Assembly (NCBI GenBank): GCA_017443465.1
Contig: JAFRXO010000008.1
Location: 1-42,019 of the forward strand
DNA length: 42,019 bases
Source: Bacteroidales bacterium
GTDB taxonomy: Bacteria; Bacteroidota; Bacteroidia; Bacteroidales; UBA932
Reading direction: 5' to 3'
Shown: positions 9,058 through 17,681 of the stretch, in pieces
Position numbering within the stretch: the first letter of the stretch is position 1
How the letters are laid out: each line of letters opens with the position of its first letter
Position numbers and translations under genes: made by a program
Notes under the pieces: model-generated
The model's input: only the letters and a program-made list of their open reading frames with translations
What the model was told of the DNA's origin: nothing
Database searches by the model: none

Positions 9058-11679
9058 TTACCTTGTGGATATGTCTACCATTGCCTCCAAGGCGTCCTTA
9101 AGCCCTGCAGAATTCTTGCCACCGGCGGTAGCGAGTCCGTTCTGGCCCCCGCCGCCGCCCTGGATGAACTTCGCAGCCTCGCGGATATCCTTTCCGGCAT
9201 TGTGTCCTGCATCCACCAGATCCTGTGTGTAGGCCAGCAGCAGGTTCGGCTTTCCGCCGTACTCATATGCGGCAGCGAAGACTGTGTTCTTGCAGAGCTT
9301 CACAAGTGCAAGGGCCATCTCCCTTACCCTCTGCGGGTCCTGTGTGAGGGTGAACCGGATGACATCGGTTCCGCCTATGTTCTCGGCGAGCTTCTTCATC
9401 TCCTCGGCAGCCCTTTCAGCGGCTTTCCTGGAGTATTCTTCCAGCTCTTTCTTGTAGCCCGAGTTCTGCTCGATGACTTTGGCGATGGCAGAAGTGATGT
9501 CCGGGACGTTGTTGAACAGTTCGCGGATGGACTTGAGGGTCTTGATTGCGGCGCGGACAGTACCTTCAGCCTTTGCTCCCGTCACAGCCTCGATCCTGCG
9601 GACTCCTGCTGCGATGGCGCTCTCGGAGATTATCTTGAAGAGGCCGATCTGTCCGGTAGCACTTGCATGGCATCCGCCGCAGAGTTCCACCGAATCCCCG
9701 AACTTGACGACACGCACCTTGTCACCGTATTTCTCGCCGAAGAGGGCGATAGCTCCCATGTCCTGTGCCTCGTCCATGCTCGCGTCACGCTTTTCCCAAA
9801 GCATATGATTGGCACGGATCTGCTCATTCACAAGATCTTCTACCTTGTCAATCTCTTCTTCGGTCATCTTCGAGAAGTGAGAGAAGTCGAAACGGAGGTA
9901 GTCCGGTCCCACGAAGGAGCCTTTCTGCTCCACATGCTTTCCGAGGACCTCTCGGAGGGCGTGGTCCAGAAGGTGGGTGGCAGTGTGGTTGCCGGCGATG
10001 TTCCGGCGCCTTTGCACATCGATGTTGAGCTTGAAGGGATGGGTGCAGTCGTCGGGGAGTTTCTCAGCGATGTGGACGGTGAGTTCGTTCTCCTTGACTG
10101 TGTTGAGGATCTTGATCTTCTCTCCGTCCCCGGCCTCGATCCAGCCGGTATCTCCGACCTCGCCGCCCATTTCGGCATAGAACGGGGTGCGGTCGAACAC
10201 CAGTTGGACCATCTCCTTGTTCTTCTGCTTTACAGTACGGTGCTTGATCAGGTTCACGTTGTCGAGGGAAGTGAAATCGTATCCGAGGAAGTGGACTTCC
10301 GCATCATCCTGGTAAACGGTCCAGTCGCCGAACTCGTTCGCGGTGGCGTTCCTGGCGCGCTCCTTCTGCTTCTGGAGTTCTGCTGCGAAGCCTTCCATGT
10401 CCACCTTGTAACCGTGCTCCGTGGCGATCAGTTCGGTCAGGTCCACCGGGAATCCGAAGGTGTCGTAGAGGACGAAGGCGTCGGTTCCGGGGATGAGTTT
10501 GTCGGCTGAATTCTTCTGGAGGACGTCGTCCAGGAGGACCATGCCCCTGTCGAGGGTGCGGAGGAATGCCATTTCCTCTTCCCTGACCACGCTCTCGATG
10601 AGTTTCTGCTGGCTCTTGAGTTCGGGATAGGCTCCGCCCATGTCTTCAACCAGCTGAGGGATGAGACGGCACAGGAACGGGTCCTTGAAACCCAGGAAGG
10701 TGTAACCGTAGCGGACTGCACGGCGAAGGATCCTGCGGATTACATATCCGGCCTTCACGTTAGAAGGCAGCTGGCCGTCGGCGATGGAGAAGGCGATTGC
10801 CCTGACGTGGTCGGCTATGACCCTGAAGGCTACGTCTTTCTCTTCGTCCGCGTGGTACTTCTCGCCGGAGAGTTCTTCGATTTTTCCGATAAGGCCGCTG
10901 AAAACATCCGTGTCGTAGTTGCTGGTCTTGCCTTCGAGCACCATGCAGAGCCTCTCGAAGCCCATTCCGGTGTCGATGTTCTTTGCCGGGAGCGGTTCGA
11001 GATGGCCGTCGGCCTTGCGCTCGTACTGCATGAAGACCAGGTTCCAGATTTCGATTACATATGGATCGTCTGTGTTGACGAGCTTCTCTCCTGGTACAGC
11101 GGCGCGCTCTGCATCGCTGCGGAGGTCTATGTGGATCTCGCTGCAGGGACCGCAGGGACCGGTGTCTCCCATCTCCCAGAAGTTGTCGTGCTTGTTGCCG
11201 AGGACGATATGGTTCTCAGGCATATGCTTGAGCCATGCTTCCTTCGCTTCTGCGTCCATTTTGGTCCCGTCATCAGCGGAGCCCTCGAACACGGTTGCGT
11301 AAAGCTTCGAAGGATCTATGCCGTAAATCCTGGTCAGGAGCTCCCATGCCCAGTCTATGGCCTCTTTCTTGAAGTAGTCTCCGAAGCTCCAGTTTCCGAG
11401 CATCTCGAACATGGTGTGATGCCTGCCGTCGTGTCCTACTGCCTCGAGGTCATTATGCTTTCCGCTGACCCTGAGACATTTCTGGGAGTCCGTGGCTCGT
11501 TTTGACTTGGGAGTGGAGTTGCCGAGGAAGATGTCCTTGAACTGGTTCATTCCGGCGTTGGTGAACATGAGGGTAGGGTCATGCTTTACCACCATGGGAG
11601 CCGAAGGTACTATGGTGTGTCCTTTGGATGCGAAGAAATCCAGGAAGGTCTGTCTGATTTCGTTTGCTGTCAATGCCAT
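9058..11679 (-). CDS. alaS: Alanine--tRNA ligase
   Basis: It charges tRNA-Ala and hydrolyses mischarged Ser/Gly-tRNA-Ala. The 873 residues cover the whole family architecture: the class II catalytic domain (residues 1-250, with RHHTMFEMLGNWSFGDYFKKE and GDTGPCGPCSEIH), the tRNA-recognition region, the editing domain with zinc ligands HTATH near 565 and CGGCH near 667, and the C-Ala domain ending in a glycine-rich GGGGGQNGLATAGG block near 840. The ATG at 11679 gives the standard MALTANEIRQTFLDFFASKGH start. It is the first gene of a five-gene minus-strand operon, with 21 bases to the LptF/G-Fmt gene. A -7 box lies at 11714-11721. Confidence 0.98.
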   Translation of the reverse strand: MALTANEIRQTFLDFFASKGHTIVPSAPMVVKHDPTLMFTNAGMNQFKDIFLGNSTPKSKRATDSQKCLRVSGKHNDLEAVGHDGRHHTMFEMLGNWSFGDYFKKEAIDWAWELLTRIYGIDPSKLYATVFEGSADDGTKMDAEAKEAWLKHMPENHIVLGNKHDNFWEMGDTGPCGPCSEIHIDLRSDAERAAVPGEKLVNTDDPYVIEIWNLVFMQYERKADGHLEPLPAKNIDTGMGFERLCMVLEGKTSNYDTDVFSGLIGKIEELSGEKYHADEEKDVAFRVIADHVRAIAFSIADGQLPSNVKAGYVIRRILRRAVRYGYTFLGFKDPFLCRLIPQLVEDMGGAYPELKSQQKLIESVVREEEMAFLRTLDRGMVLLDDVLQKNSADKLIPGTDAFVLYDTFGFPVDLTELIATEHGYKVDMEGFAAELQKQKERARNATANEFGDWTVYQDDAEVHFLGYDFTSLDNVNLIKHRTVKQKNKEMVQLVFDRTPFYAEMGGEVGDTGWIEAGDGEKIKILNTVKENELTVHIAEKLPDDCTHPFKLNIDVQRRRNIAGNHTATHLLDHALREVLGKHVEQKGSFVGPDYLRFDFSHFSKMTEEEIDKVEDLVNEQIRANHMLWEKRDASMDEAQDMGAIALFGEKYGDKVRVVKFGDSVELCGGCHASATGQIGLFKIISESAIAAGVRRIEAVTGAKAEGTVRAAIKTLKSIRELFNNVPDITSAIAKVIEQNSGYKKELEEYSRKAAERAAEEMKKLAENIGGTDVIRFTLTQDPQRVREMALALVKLCKNTVFAAAYEYGGKPNLLLAYTQDLVDAGHNAGKDIREAAKFIQGGGGGQNGLATAGGKNSAGLKDALEAMVDISTR

Positions 11680-11713
11680 TGTTTAGTGACTTTTCAGGTG
11701 TTCTTAAAGTTTG

Positions 11714-11721
11714 CAAAAATA
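11714..11721 (-). promoter_or_regulatory. Candidate -7 box of the alaS operon
   Basis: Read on the minus strand, TATTTTTG fits TAnnTTTG, 35 bases upstream of the alaS start. No convincing -33 TTTG is seen. The divergent gene's box lies about 22 bases away, so the two promoters face outward from the same AT-rich patch. Confidence 0.5.
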
Positions 11722-11743
11722 CAACTTTTTAGGGAGAAAACAG

Positions 11744-11751
11744 TATATTTG
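11744..11751 (+). promoter_or_regulatory. Candidate -7 box of the M23 peptidase operon
   Basis: TATATTTG fits TAnnTTTG and lies 26 bases before the ATG at 11778. The nearest upstream TTTG (11710-11713) is 30 bases away, too far for the usual spacing, so only the -7 element is supported. Confidence 0.5.
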
Positions 11752-11777
11752 TAACCTTATATATAAGCATTAGCCAC

Positions 11778-12791
11778 ATGTCCAGCCAGGGGAACTACAG
11801 AATCAATCCCGAGACCTTGATGTATGAATTCAGGGCCTCCTCGGGTTGGAAGCGGTTCTTCAAGGTTGCGGCCACCTTCCTTGCAAGTGTGGCGCTGGCC
11901 CTCTTCCTGTTCTGGTTCGTGGCCATAGTCCTGGGAAAAGATCTCCCCAAGACATTGTATCTCAAGCGTCAGAACATCAGGTGGACGTCCCGGATCGAAG
12001 TCATGAACCGCCGGCTCGACCAGTACGAAGCTGTCCTGTCCGGCCTCGAGAAACGCGACGAAGACATCTACCGCTCGATATTCGGAATGGACAGCATCCC
12101 TTCCAGGGAGCGTAATGCCGGGCTGGTCTCAGCAAGCATGCTTGCCGCGATTGAAGCCGAAGGCGGGAGCGGAGTGCTCCAGTCTACCGCATACAGACTC
12201 GGAGGGCTTGCCAAGAAGGCCACCGTCCAGAGTTCCTCTTTCGATGAGGTCGGGAAGAAGGCCTCCCTTGCCGGGGACATGGCCTCGTGCATCCCTGCGA
12301 TCCTTCCCATGATGCCTGGCCGTTTCGTCCTTACCAGTCCTTTCGGCTATCGTACCGACCCCATAAACGGCACTTCGAAGATGCACACCGGAATGGACTT
12401 TTCCTGCCCTCCGGGCAATCCGGTGTACGCTACCGGGGACGGGGTCGTGGAATCGGTCCAGTTCGAATTCTTCGGCTACGGGAACCATCTGGTCATTGAC
12501 CATGGCTTCGGTTACAAGACCCATTACGCTCATATGAAGACTATCAACGTAGTCGAGAACATGAAGGTGAAGAGGGGTGACCAGATAGGGGAGAGCGGCA
12601 AGTCCGGAAGGGCTACAGGGCCCCATCTGCATTACGAGGTCTTCTACAGGGACGCTTTCGTCAATCCCGCCAATTTCCTGGACACTACCATGCCGGCCGA
12701 AGAGTACCAGGCACTGATCCGCAAGAGGGAGGAAGAGCATCAGGAGGTACTTGGCCAGCCATTCAGCCTTAGGAGGAGGCAGCAGAAATAG
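11778..12791 (+). CDS. M23-family (LytM-type) peptidase, membrane-anchored
   Basis: A predicted peptidoglycan endopeptidase, 337 residues long. It has a short cytoplasmic N-terminus, one membrane segment (about residues 30-53), a periplasmic helical region rich in Arg and Glu (about 60-110), and a C-terminal M23 domain (about 195-310). Zinc ligands are visible in the motifs HTGMDF and HLHYEV, and YAHM supplies the usual third histidine motif, so the domain should be active. The gene begins the plus-strand block; a second M23 gene of the same layout starts 2 bases after its stop. The pair probably acts together in cell-wall remodelling or division. Confidence 0.9.
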   Translation: MSSQGNYRINPETLMYEFRASSGWKRFFKVAATFLASVALALFLFWFVAIVLGKDLPKTLYLKRQNIRWTSRIEVMNRRLDQYEAVLSGLEKRDEDIYRSIFGMDSIPSRERNAGLVSASMLAAIEAEGGSGVLQSTAYRLGGLAKKATVQSSSFDEVGKKASLAGDMASCIPAILPMMPGRFVLTSPFGYRTDPINGTSKMHTGMDFSCPPGNPVYATGDGVVESVQFEFFGYGNHLVIDHGFGYKTHYAHMKTINVVENMKVKRGDQIGESGKSGRATGPHLHYEVFYRDAFVNPANFLDTTMPAEEYQALIRKREEEHQEVLGQPFSLRRRQQK

Positions 12792-12793
12792 CC

Positions 12794-13744
12794 ATGGCGG
12801 GACGTTATGTATTCGACAAGGAAAGCTTCAGCTTCAAGAAGGTTACTTACTCCGTATGGGGAGTCGTAAGGACCGTCCTGAAGTACTCCATCGCCATAAT
12901 CACCCTTTCGGTAATCTACTATGTCGTAGGCAGCCTCTTCATATCTACCGACATGGAGAAGCGCCTCCGCAGGGAGAACCGGGCATATGAGAAAGAGTAC
13001 GCCCGGATGAGGGAGGAGGAGAGGCTTCTCGCCGACGTGGTAAAGGGCCTGCAGGTAAAGGACGACGGCATATATGAGCAGATCTTCCACACTTCCGCCC
13101 CTATGGCCAGTCCGTCCGCCGTCACCGATTATTCCGCTGCTGCGGACACTGTCCCTGACAGGGACCTTGTGAGTTTTACCGCGGAGAAGGCTTCAAGGCT
13201 GGTGGCTTCCGCTGCCGAGATCGAGGCTTCGCTCCAGGGCTTCACCGAGTCTGTCCTTTCCGAGGACTTCGTGTGCCCGCCCCTCGGAATCCCGGTCAAG
13301 GGCCTGTCCTACTCCCAGATAGGAGCCTCCGTCGGGATGAAGATCAATCCTTTCTACAAGGTTCCTGTCCAGCACAACGGCCTGGACCTCCTGATGCCGC
13401 AGGGAACCGACGTGTTCTCCACTGCCGCCGGTACTGTTACCGAGGTGGAACACTCCCGCCAGGGACAGGGCAATGTGGTTGCCCTGGACCATGGGAACGG
13501 CTGGGTCACCCGTTATTCCCACCTGGCGGACATCAGCGTCTCCAGGGGGCAGAAGGTCCAGAAAGGCAAAAAGATAGGAACGGTCGGAATGACCGGTTCT
13601 TCTTTCGCTCCCCACCTTCACTACGAGGTGATCTTCAATGGAACGTACTGCGATCCGGTCTGCTATTTGCTTGACGGCGTCGGGATGGAAGAATATGCGG
13701 ACAATGTTTATATGTCGATAAACACTGAACAATCAATGGATTAA
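12794..13744 (+). CDS. M23-family peptidase, second tandem copy
   Basis: This 316-residue protein has the same design as its upstream neighbour: one membrane segment (about residues 28-52), a charged coiled region (RRENRAYEKEYARMREEERL), and a C-terminal M23 domain with HNGLDL, YSHL and HLHYEV, so metal ligands are retained. The two proteins share architecture but differ along most of their length, which suggests an old duplication with specialisation. It starts 2 bases after the first copy and is followed after 4 bases by a MerR-type gene. The substrate is inferred to be peptide cross-bridges of peptidoglycan. Confidence 0.88.
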   Translation: MAGRYVFDKESFSFKKVTYSVWGVVRTVLKYSIAIITLSVIYYVVGSLFISTDMEKRLRRENRAYEKEYARMREEERLLADVVKGLQVKDDGIYEQIFHTSAPMASPSAVTDYSAAADTVPDRDLVSFTAEKASRLVASAAEIEASLQGFTESVLSEDFVCPPLGIPVKGLSYSQIGASVGMKINPFYKVPVQHNGLDLLMPQGTDVFSTAAGTVTEVEHSRQGQGNVVALDHGNGWVTRYSHLADISVSRGQKVQKGKKIGTVGMTGSSFAPHLHYEVIFNGTYCDPVCYLLDGVGMEEYADNVYMSINTEQSMD

Positions 13745-13748
13745 ACAT

Positions 13749-14063
13749 ATGGAAAAATTGTATTACACAATCGGGGAAGTGGCTGAGATGCTGGGAGAGA
13801 ACGTCTCTCTCGTACGCTTCTGGTCGAATTATTTCACTTTCCTCAAGCCCACTCGCAACGCAAAGGGTAACCGCCTGTACACCAAGGAGGATCTTGAGAC
13901 TTTCCGCCAGATCCATATGCTGATCAAGGATCAGGGAATGACCCTGGACGGCGCTGCGAAGCGGTTCCGGGCCGACAGGCGTCCGGTAGAGGCGAAGGTG
14001 AAGGTCCTTGACAGCCTCAAGTCTATCCGGGCACAACTTGACGAAGTACGTAAAAGCTTGTAG
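13749..14063 (+). CDS. MerR-family transcriptional regulator, short form
   Basis: A 104-residue DNA-binding protein. Residues 1-70 form a MerR winged helix: YYTIGEVAEMLGENVSLVRFW is the recognition segment, and the wing contains NAKGNRLYTKEDLETFRQIH. The remainder is a charged helix (about 75-104) that would dimerise the protein. There is no effector-binding domain and no cysteine cluster, so a metal-sensing role is not supported. Such short MerR proteins are common in Bacteroidota next to cell-wall genes. Its start codon lies within CATATG, 4 bases after the preceding stop. Its targets cannot be told from this sequence. Confidence 0.85.
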   Translation: MEKLYYTIGEVAEMLGENVSLVRFWSNYFTFLKPTRNAKGNRLYTKEDLETFRQIHMLIKDQGMTLDGAAKRFRADRRPVEAKVKVLDSLKSIRAQLDEVRKSL

Positions 14064-14070
14064 CCTAACA

Positions 14071-14102
14071 TTTCCCTCATAGGAAAAAAATGATTAAATT
14101 TG
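14071..14102 (+). promoter_or_regulatory. Candidate promoter of the zinc-ribbon protein/dnaB
   Basis: The -7 box TAAATTTG (14095-14102) is 22 bases before the ATG at 14125. A near match to the -33 element, TTTC (14071-14074), sits 20 bases upstream. It would start a transcript inside the long plus-strand block. Confidence 0.55.
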
Positions 14103-14124
14103 CAGTCCTTTATACAATTTGAAA

Positions 14125-14937
14125 ATGGCAACAAAGAAAGTTAAAAAAGTAGAAGTCCCTATCGATCAGAGGGAGACCTTCGTTTCACTTCAGAAGAATT
14201 TCGCTGAGGGAGAGGACAGGGTTGAGGAAAAACTCAAACTGCTCTACAATCTCCAGAAGGCCGACTCGGAGATAGACAAGATCATACAGCTCAGGGGTGA
14301 GCTTCCTGCCGAGGTCGAGGAACTCGAGGCTGAACTCGCAGCCCTGAGGACCCAGAGCGCAGATATTTCCGCATTCATCATCGCGCTCAACCAGTCCATC
14401 ACCGACAACAAGCAGAACATCCTGGACTGCGACGATCAGATCACCAAGTACCAGGGTCAGCTCCAGGGCGTTACCAACAGCCGTGAGTTCGACTCCATCA
14501 ACAAGGAGATCGAGAACCAGAACCTGCTCAGGCAGATCGCCGAGAAGAACATCTATGAGACCAAGGCCAAGGTAGTCGAGAAGAAAGACGAACTCGAGGA
14601 TGTAAAGGCCCGCATCAGCGAAAGGAGCGAGGACCTCAAGCTCAAGAAGCAGGAACTCGAGACCATAGTTGAGTCCACCGCCAAGGAGGAGACCACCCTC
14701 AAGGCAAGGAGAGACTCCATCGCCAAGAAGCTCGACGAGAGGACGATGAGTGCATATGAGCGCATCCGCGCCAGCGTTCACAACCACCTTGCAGTAGTGG
14801 GAGTGTACAACGAGAACGCCTGCGGTGGCTGCTTCAGCATCATCACCCCGCAGAGGCTTGTGGACATCGCTTCCGACAAGAAGCTTGTCATATGCGAGCA
14901 CTGCGGCCGTATCATAGTTGACCCTGATTTCGAATAA
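14125..14937 (+). CDS. Coiled-coil C4 zinc-ribbon protein (DUF164/CT398-like)
   Basis: A 270-residue protein of a widespread but poorly understood family. A lysine-rich N-terminus is followed by a long antiparallel coiled coil (about residues 30-215, with heptads such as EVEELEAELAALR) and a C-terminal C4 zinc ribbon formed by NACGGC and ICEHCG. Related proteins (CT398, HP0958/FlgZ) act as adaptors for RNA, sigma-54 or secretion proteins, but nothing here allows a specific role. The ATG at 14125 was preferred over the TTG two codons earlier. It has its own candidate promoter and is followed closely by dnaB. Confidence 0.85.
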   Translation: MATKKVKKVEVPIDQRETFVSLQKNFAEGEDRVEEKLKLLYNLQKADSEIDKIIQLRGELPAEVEELEAELAALRTQSADISAFIIALNQSITDNKQNILDCDDQITKYQGQLQGVTNSREFDSINKEIENQNLLRQIAEKNIYETKAKVVEKKDELEDVKARISERSEDLKLKKQELETIVESTAKEETTLKARRDSIAKKLDERTMSAYERIRASVHNHLAVVGVYNENACGGCFSIITPQRLVDIASDKKLVICEHCGRIIVDPDFE

Positions 14938-14944
14938 GATTCCG

Positions 14945-16441
14945 ATGCCTGCCGCCAGCAGAAAGAAAAAGCAGGATCAGGCAGCCAACCTGGAACAGAT
15001 AGGGCTTGAGGTAGGGAACAAACCACCTCAGGCCTTAGACGTTGAAGAGGCAGTCCTTGGTGCAATGCTTGTGGAGCCTTCCACGGTCGACGAGGCCATG
15101 GAAGAGCTCTCTCCTTCGTGTTTCTATTCGCCTCAGAACCAGATGATTTTCGCGGCGATAAGCCGCCTGGTCCTCGAGCATGCCCCGATTGACATCATTT
15201 CGGTCAGCTCAGCTCTCAAGGCGCAGGGGAACCTCGAAGACATAGGCGGGGCCGTGACCCTGGTGAACCTTTCCCAGAAGGTCGGCGCCGCCGCCAACAT
15301 CGAGTACTACATCAAGATACTCAAGCAGAAAGCGATCCAGAGGGACCTCATCAAAGCCTCCTTCGACATCCTCAAGCAGTCATATGACGACTCGGTAAAG
15401 GTCGATGACCTCATCGACACCGCCCAGTCGAGGATATTCGACGCCGTCCAGAACAGCACCAAGAAGGATGTACAGCAGATCGGAACGGTAATCAACGAGG
15501 CTCTCGACGACATAGACGCCCACAAGGACAATCCGGGTCTGACCGGAGTGCCGTCGGGCTATGTCTCCATCGACAAGGTCACCATGGGGTGGCAGCCTTC
15601 CGACCTCATCATCCTGGCAGCCCGTCCTTCAGTGGGAAAGACCGCCTTCGCCCTCAACCTGGCGAGGAATGCGGCCGTGGACCACAAGATGCCGGTGGCC
15701 TTTTTCTCTCTCGAGATGTCCGCCCTGCAGCTGGCAAAGAGGCTTATGACCTCGGAATCAGGCATTTCCGCTGACAAGATCAAAGGCGGCTCCGCCCTGA
15801 CCGACAGGGAGTGGCATCAGCTGGAGACCCAGCTCAAGAAGCTGGTTGCATCTCCTCTTTACATTGATGACACCCCCAGCCTTCCGCTCATGGAATTCCG
15901 CACCAAGGCCAAGAACCTTGTGAAGCAGAAAGGAGTCAGGCTGATCGTAGTGGACTACCTGCAGCTCATGCAGGGCCCGTCCGAACTCCGCGGCATGAGG
16001 GAGCAGGAGGTGGCTGCCATCTCCAGGACCCTAAAAGCCACCGCCAAGGAACTTAACGTTCCGATCATCGCCCTTTCGCAGCTCTCCAGGAACGCCGTCC
16101 AGAGGCAGAGCGGCAACGGTAAACCCCAGCTCAGCGACCTCCGCGAGTCCGGAGCCATCGAGCAGGATGCGGACATGGTAGTGTTCATCCACCGTCCCGA
16201 CTATGTAGGACTTTCAGAGAATCCTACCGACAAGGAGAACACCCAGATCATCATCGCCAAGCATCGTAACGGCGAGACCTGCGACATAGATATGCGCTTC
16301 AAGAGCGGCGAGGTCAAGTTCGTCGAAATCGACGACACCCTCGCAGCAGGGATTTCAAACATAGGTTCCGCAATGAATTCCGACTCGGACTACGATCCTT
16401 TCGGAGACACCACCGGACCATTTGACAACCAATCATTCTAG
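14945..16441 (+). CDS. dnaB: Replicative DNA helicase
   Basis: The hexameric 5'-3' helicase that unwinds DNA at the replication fork. The 498 residues comprise the N-terminal helical domain (about 25-130, PPQALDVEEAVLGAMLVEP), a linker, and the RecA-like C-terminal domain with Walker A ARPSVGKTAFALNLA near residue 225, the Walker B segment LIVVDYLQLM, and the arginine-finger region SDLRESGAIEQDADMV. There is no intein. The ATG at 14945 was taken because the upstream extension overlaps the previous gene and is not conserved in character. It is 7 bases downstream of the zinc-ribbon gene. Confidence 0.97.
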   Translation: MPAASRKKKQDQAANLEQIGLEVGNKPPQALDVEEAVLGAMLVEPSTVDEAMEELSPSCFYSPQNQMIFAAISRLVLEHAPIDIISVSSALKAQGNLEDIGGAVTLVNLSQKVGAAANIEYYIKILKQKAIQRDLIKASFDILKQSYDDSVKVDDLIDTAQSRIFDAVQNSTKKDVQQIGTVINEALDDIDAHKDNPGLTGVPSGYVSIDKVTMGWQPSDLIILAARPSVGKTAFALNLARNAAVDHKMPVAFFSLEMSALQLAKRLMTSESGISADKIKGGSALTDREWHQLETQLKKLVASPLYIDDTPSLPLMEFRTKAKNLVKQKGVRLIVVDYLQLMQGPSELRGMREQEVAAISRTLKATAKELNVPIIALSQLSRNAVQRQSGNGKPQLSDLRESGAIEQDADMVVFIHRPDYVGLSENPTDKENTQIIIAKHRNGETCDIDMRFKSGEVKFVEIDDTLAAGISNIGSAMNSDSDYDPFGDTTGPFDNQSF

Positions 16442-16446
16442 ACGAC

Positions 16447-17253
16447 ATGTTGGTAGCCCTTCTTCTTTCCGTGCTTGTGAGCACGATTCCGCTGCGGCCG
16501 GTAACCGAGGCTTCCAATGCCTTCGGAGACGGTGAGAAGCTTTCATTCACCCTTCATTACAACTGGGGGGTGATCAATGCCGACGTGGCAAAGGTTTACG
16601 CCAACTGCGACATCGCAAACGACCTTTGGGGACAGAGGTGCTACCACACACATTTCTGGGGCCGTTCGGCCAGGTTCTTCGATGTCTTCTTCAAGATCAG
16701 GGAAGATTTCCAGTCCTGGTTCACCACCAGTTCCCTGAAGCCCAGCCGGTTCACCCGCAAGACCAACGAGGGTAACTACGTCTGTCACAACGACTACAAC
16801 TACATGTGGGATGAAGGGGTGATCAATGCTACCCTCTATTCCTCGAAGCGTGGGCACAGGAAGATCCAGATCCCTCTCACCAAGGAAGTTTACGACGTCC
16901 CCTGTCTGTTCTACCTCTGCCGCAACCTCGACCTCAACATGGTCCAGGTGGGCAATTCGATCCCTCTGACCTTCGCCATCGATGACGATGTCTACACAAT
17001 CATGCTCAAGAGGGAGAAGGACGAGGTAATCAATGTGGAGGACATAGGGAAAGTCAGCGCGGTGAAATTCATCATAGGGGTAGTTGCCGGAGAAGTATTT
17101 GAAAGTGAGGAGCTGCCCGTGGCAATGTGGTTCTCCAATGACGACAACCGCATCCCGCTGTATTTTGAATGTATGCTGAAGATCGGAGCCATGACCGGGC
17201 ATCTCAGTTCCTATAAGGGACTGATGCATCCTTTCACCGCTCTCCAGAAATAA
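16447..17253 (+). CDS. DUF3108 domain protein, exported
   Basis: A 268-residue protein whose first 22 residues are a hydrophobic export signal (MLVALLLSVLVSTIPLRPV) and whose body is beta-rich. The pattern GEKLSFTLHYNWGVINADVAKV near residue 29, followed by paired strands with FDVFFKIREDFQSWF, matches the DUF3108 family of periplasmic proteins, whose function is not established. It starts 5 bases after dnaB and precedes the RseC-like gene by 9 bases. Nothing in the sequence indicates an enzyme; a carrier or envelope role is only a guess. Confidence 0.8.
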   Translation: MLVALLLSVLVSTIPLRPVTEASNAFGDGEKLSFTLHYNWGVINADVAKVYANCDIANDLWGQRCYHTHFWGRSARFFDVFFKIREDFQSWFTTSSLKPSRFTRKTNEGNYVCHNDYNYMWDEGVINATLYSSKRGHRKIQIPLTKEVYDVPCLFYLCRNLDLNMVQVGNSIPLTFAIDDDVYTIMLKREKDEVINVEDIGKVSAVKFIIGVVAGEVFESEELPVAMWFSNDDNRIPLYFECMLKIGAMTGHLSSYKGLMHPFTALQK

Positions 17254-17262
17254 TAGGCTGAC

Positions 17263-17679
17263 ATGGCAGGTTACGACGAAATTTCACACAAGGGAAGGAT
17301 ATTGAGGGTGACTCCGAGCGAGACCGTCGTCGAGATCATCTCCAAATCCGCCTGCACCGCCTGCCACGCTTCATCCGTCTGCACAGTCGCAGACATAGCC
17401 CGCAAGGAAATAACGGTTCCCACCGATCCTTCTTCCACGCATATGGAAGGGGAAGAGGTCGATGTGGTGATGCGCCAGTCAATGGGGAACAAGGCAGTGT
17501 GGATCGCATATGTGATCCCCCTGGTAATCCTTATCGCCTTCGTGCTGTTTTTCCTTCATTCCGGGATGGGAGAACTCCTTTCCGGGCTCCTCGCCATTTG
17601 CGGCGTCCTTTCGTATTTTTTCATAATATGGCTTCTTCGGGGCAGGCTCTCCGGTGAGGCCGCATTCTACATTAAATAA
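17263..17679 (+). CDS. RseC/MucC-family (SoxR-reducing system) protein
   Basis: A 138-residue inner-membrane protein. The soluble N-terminal part has the cysteine pattern ACTACHASSVC near residues 30-41, and two membrane helices follow (about 80-98 and 103-122). This matches the RseC family, which in E. coli works with the Rsx/Rnf complex to reduce SoxR. It lies directly before rnfB with a 2-base gap, an arrangement common in Bacteroidota. A role linked to electron flow through Rnf is inferred from family and position. Confidence 0.88.
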   Translation: MAGYDEISHKGRILRVTPSETVVEIISKSACTACHASSVCTVADIARKEITVPTDPSSTHMEGEEVDVVMRQSMGNKAVWIAYVIPLVILIAFVLFFLHSGMGELLSGLLAICGVLSYFFIIWLLRGRLSGEAAFYIK

Positions 17680-17681
17680 AC

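Noticed and set aside
8224-10509. A 761-codon open frame on the plus strand
   Set aside because: It is antisense to the well-supported alaS and LptF/G-Fmt genes and its translation has no recognisable domain; long antisense frames arise from the GC-rich third codon positions.
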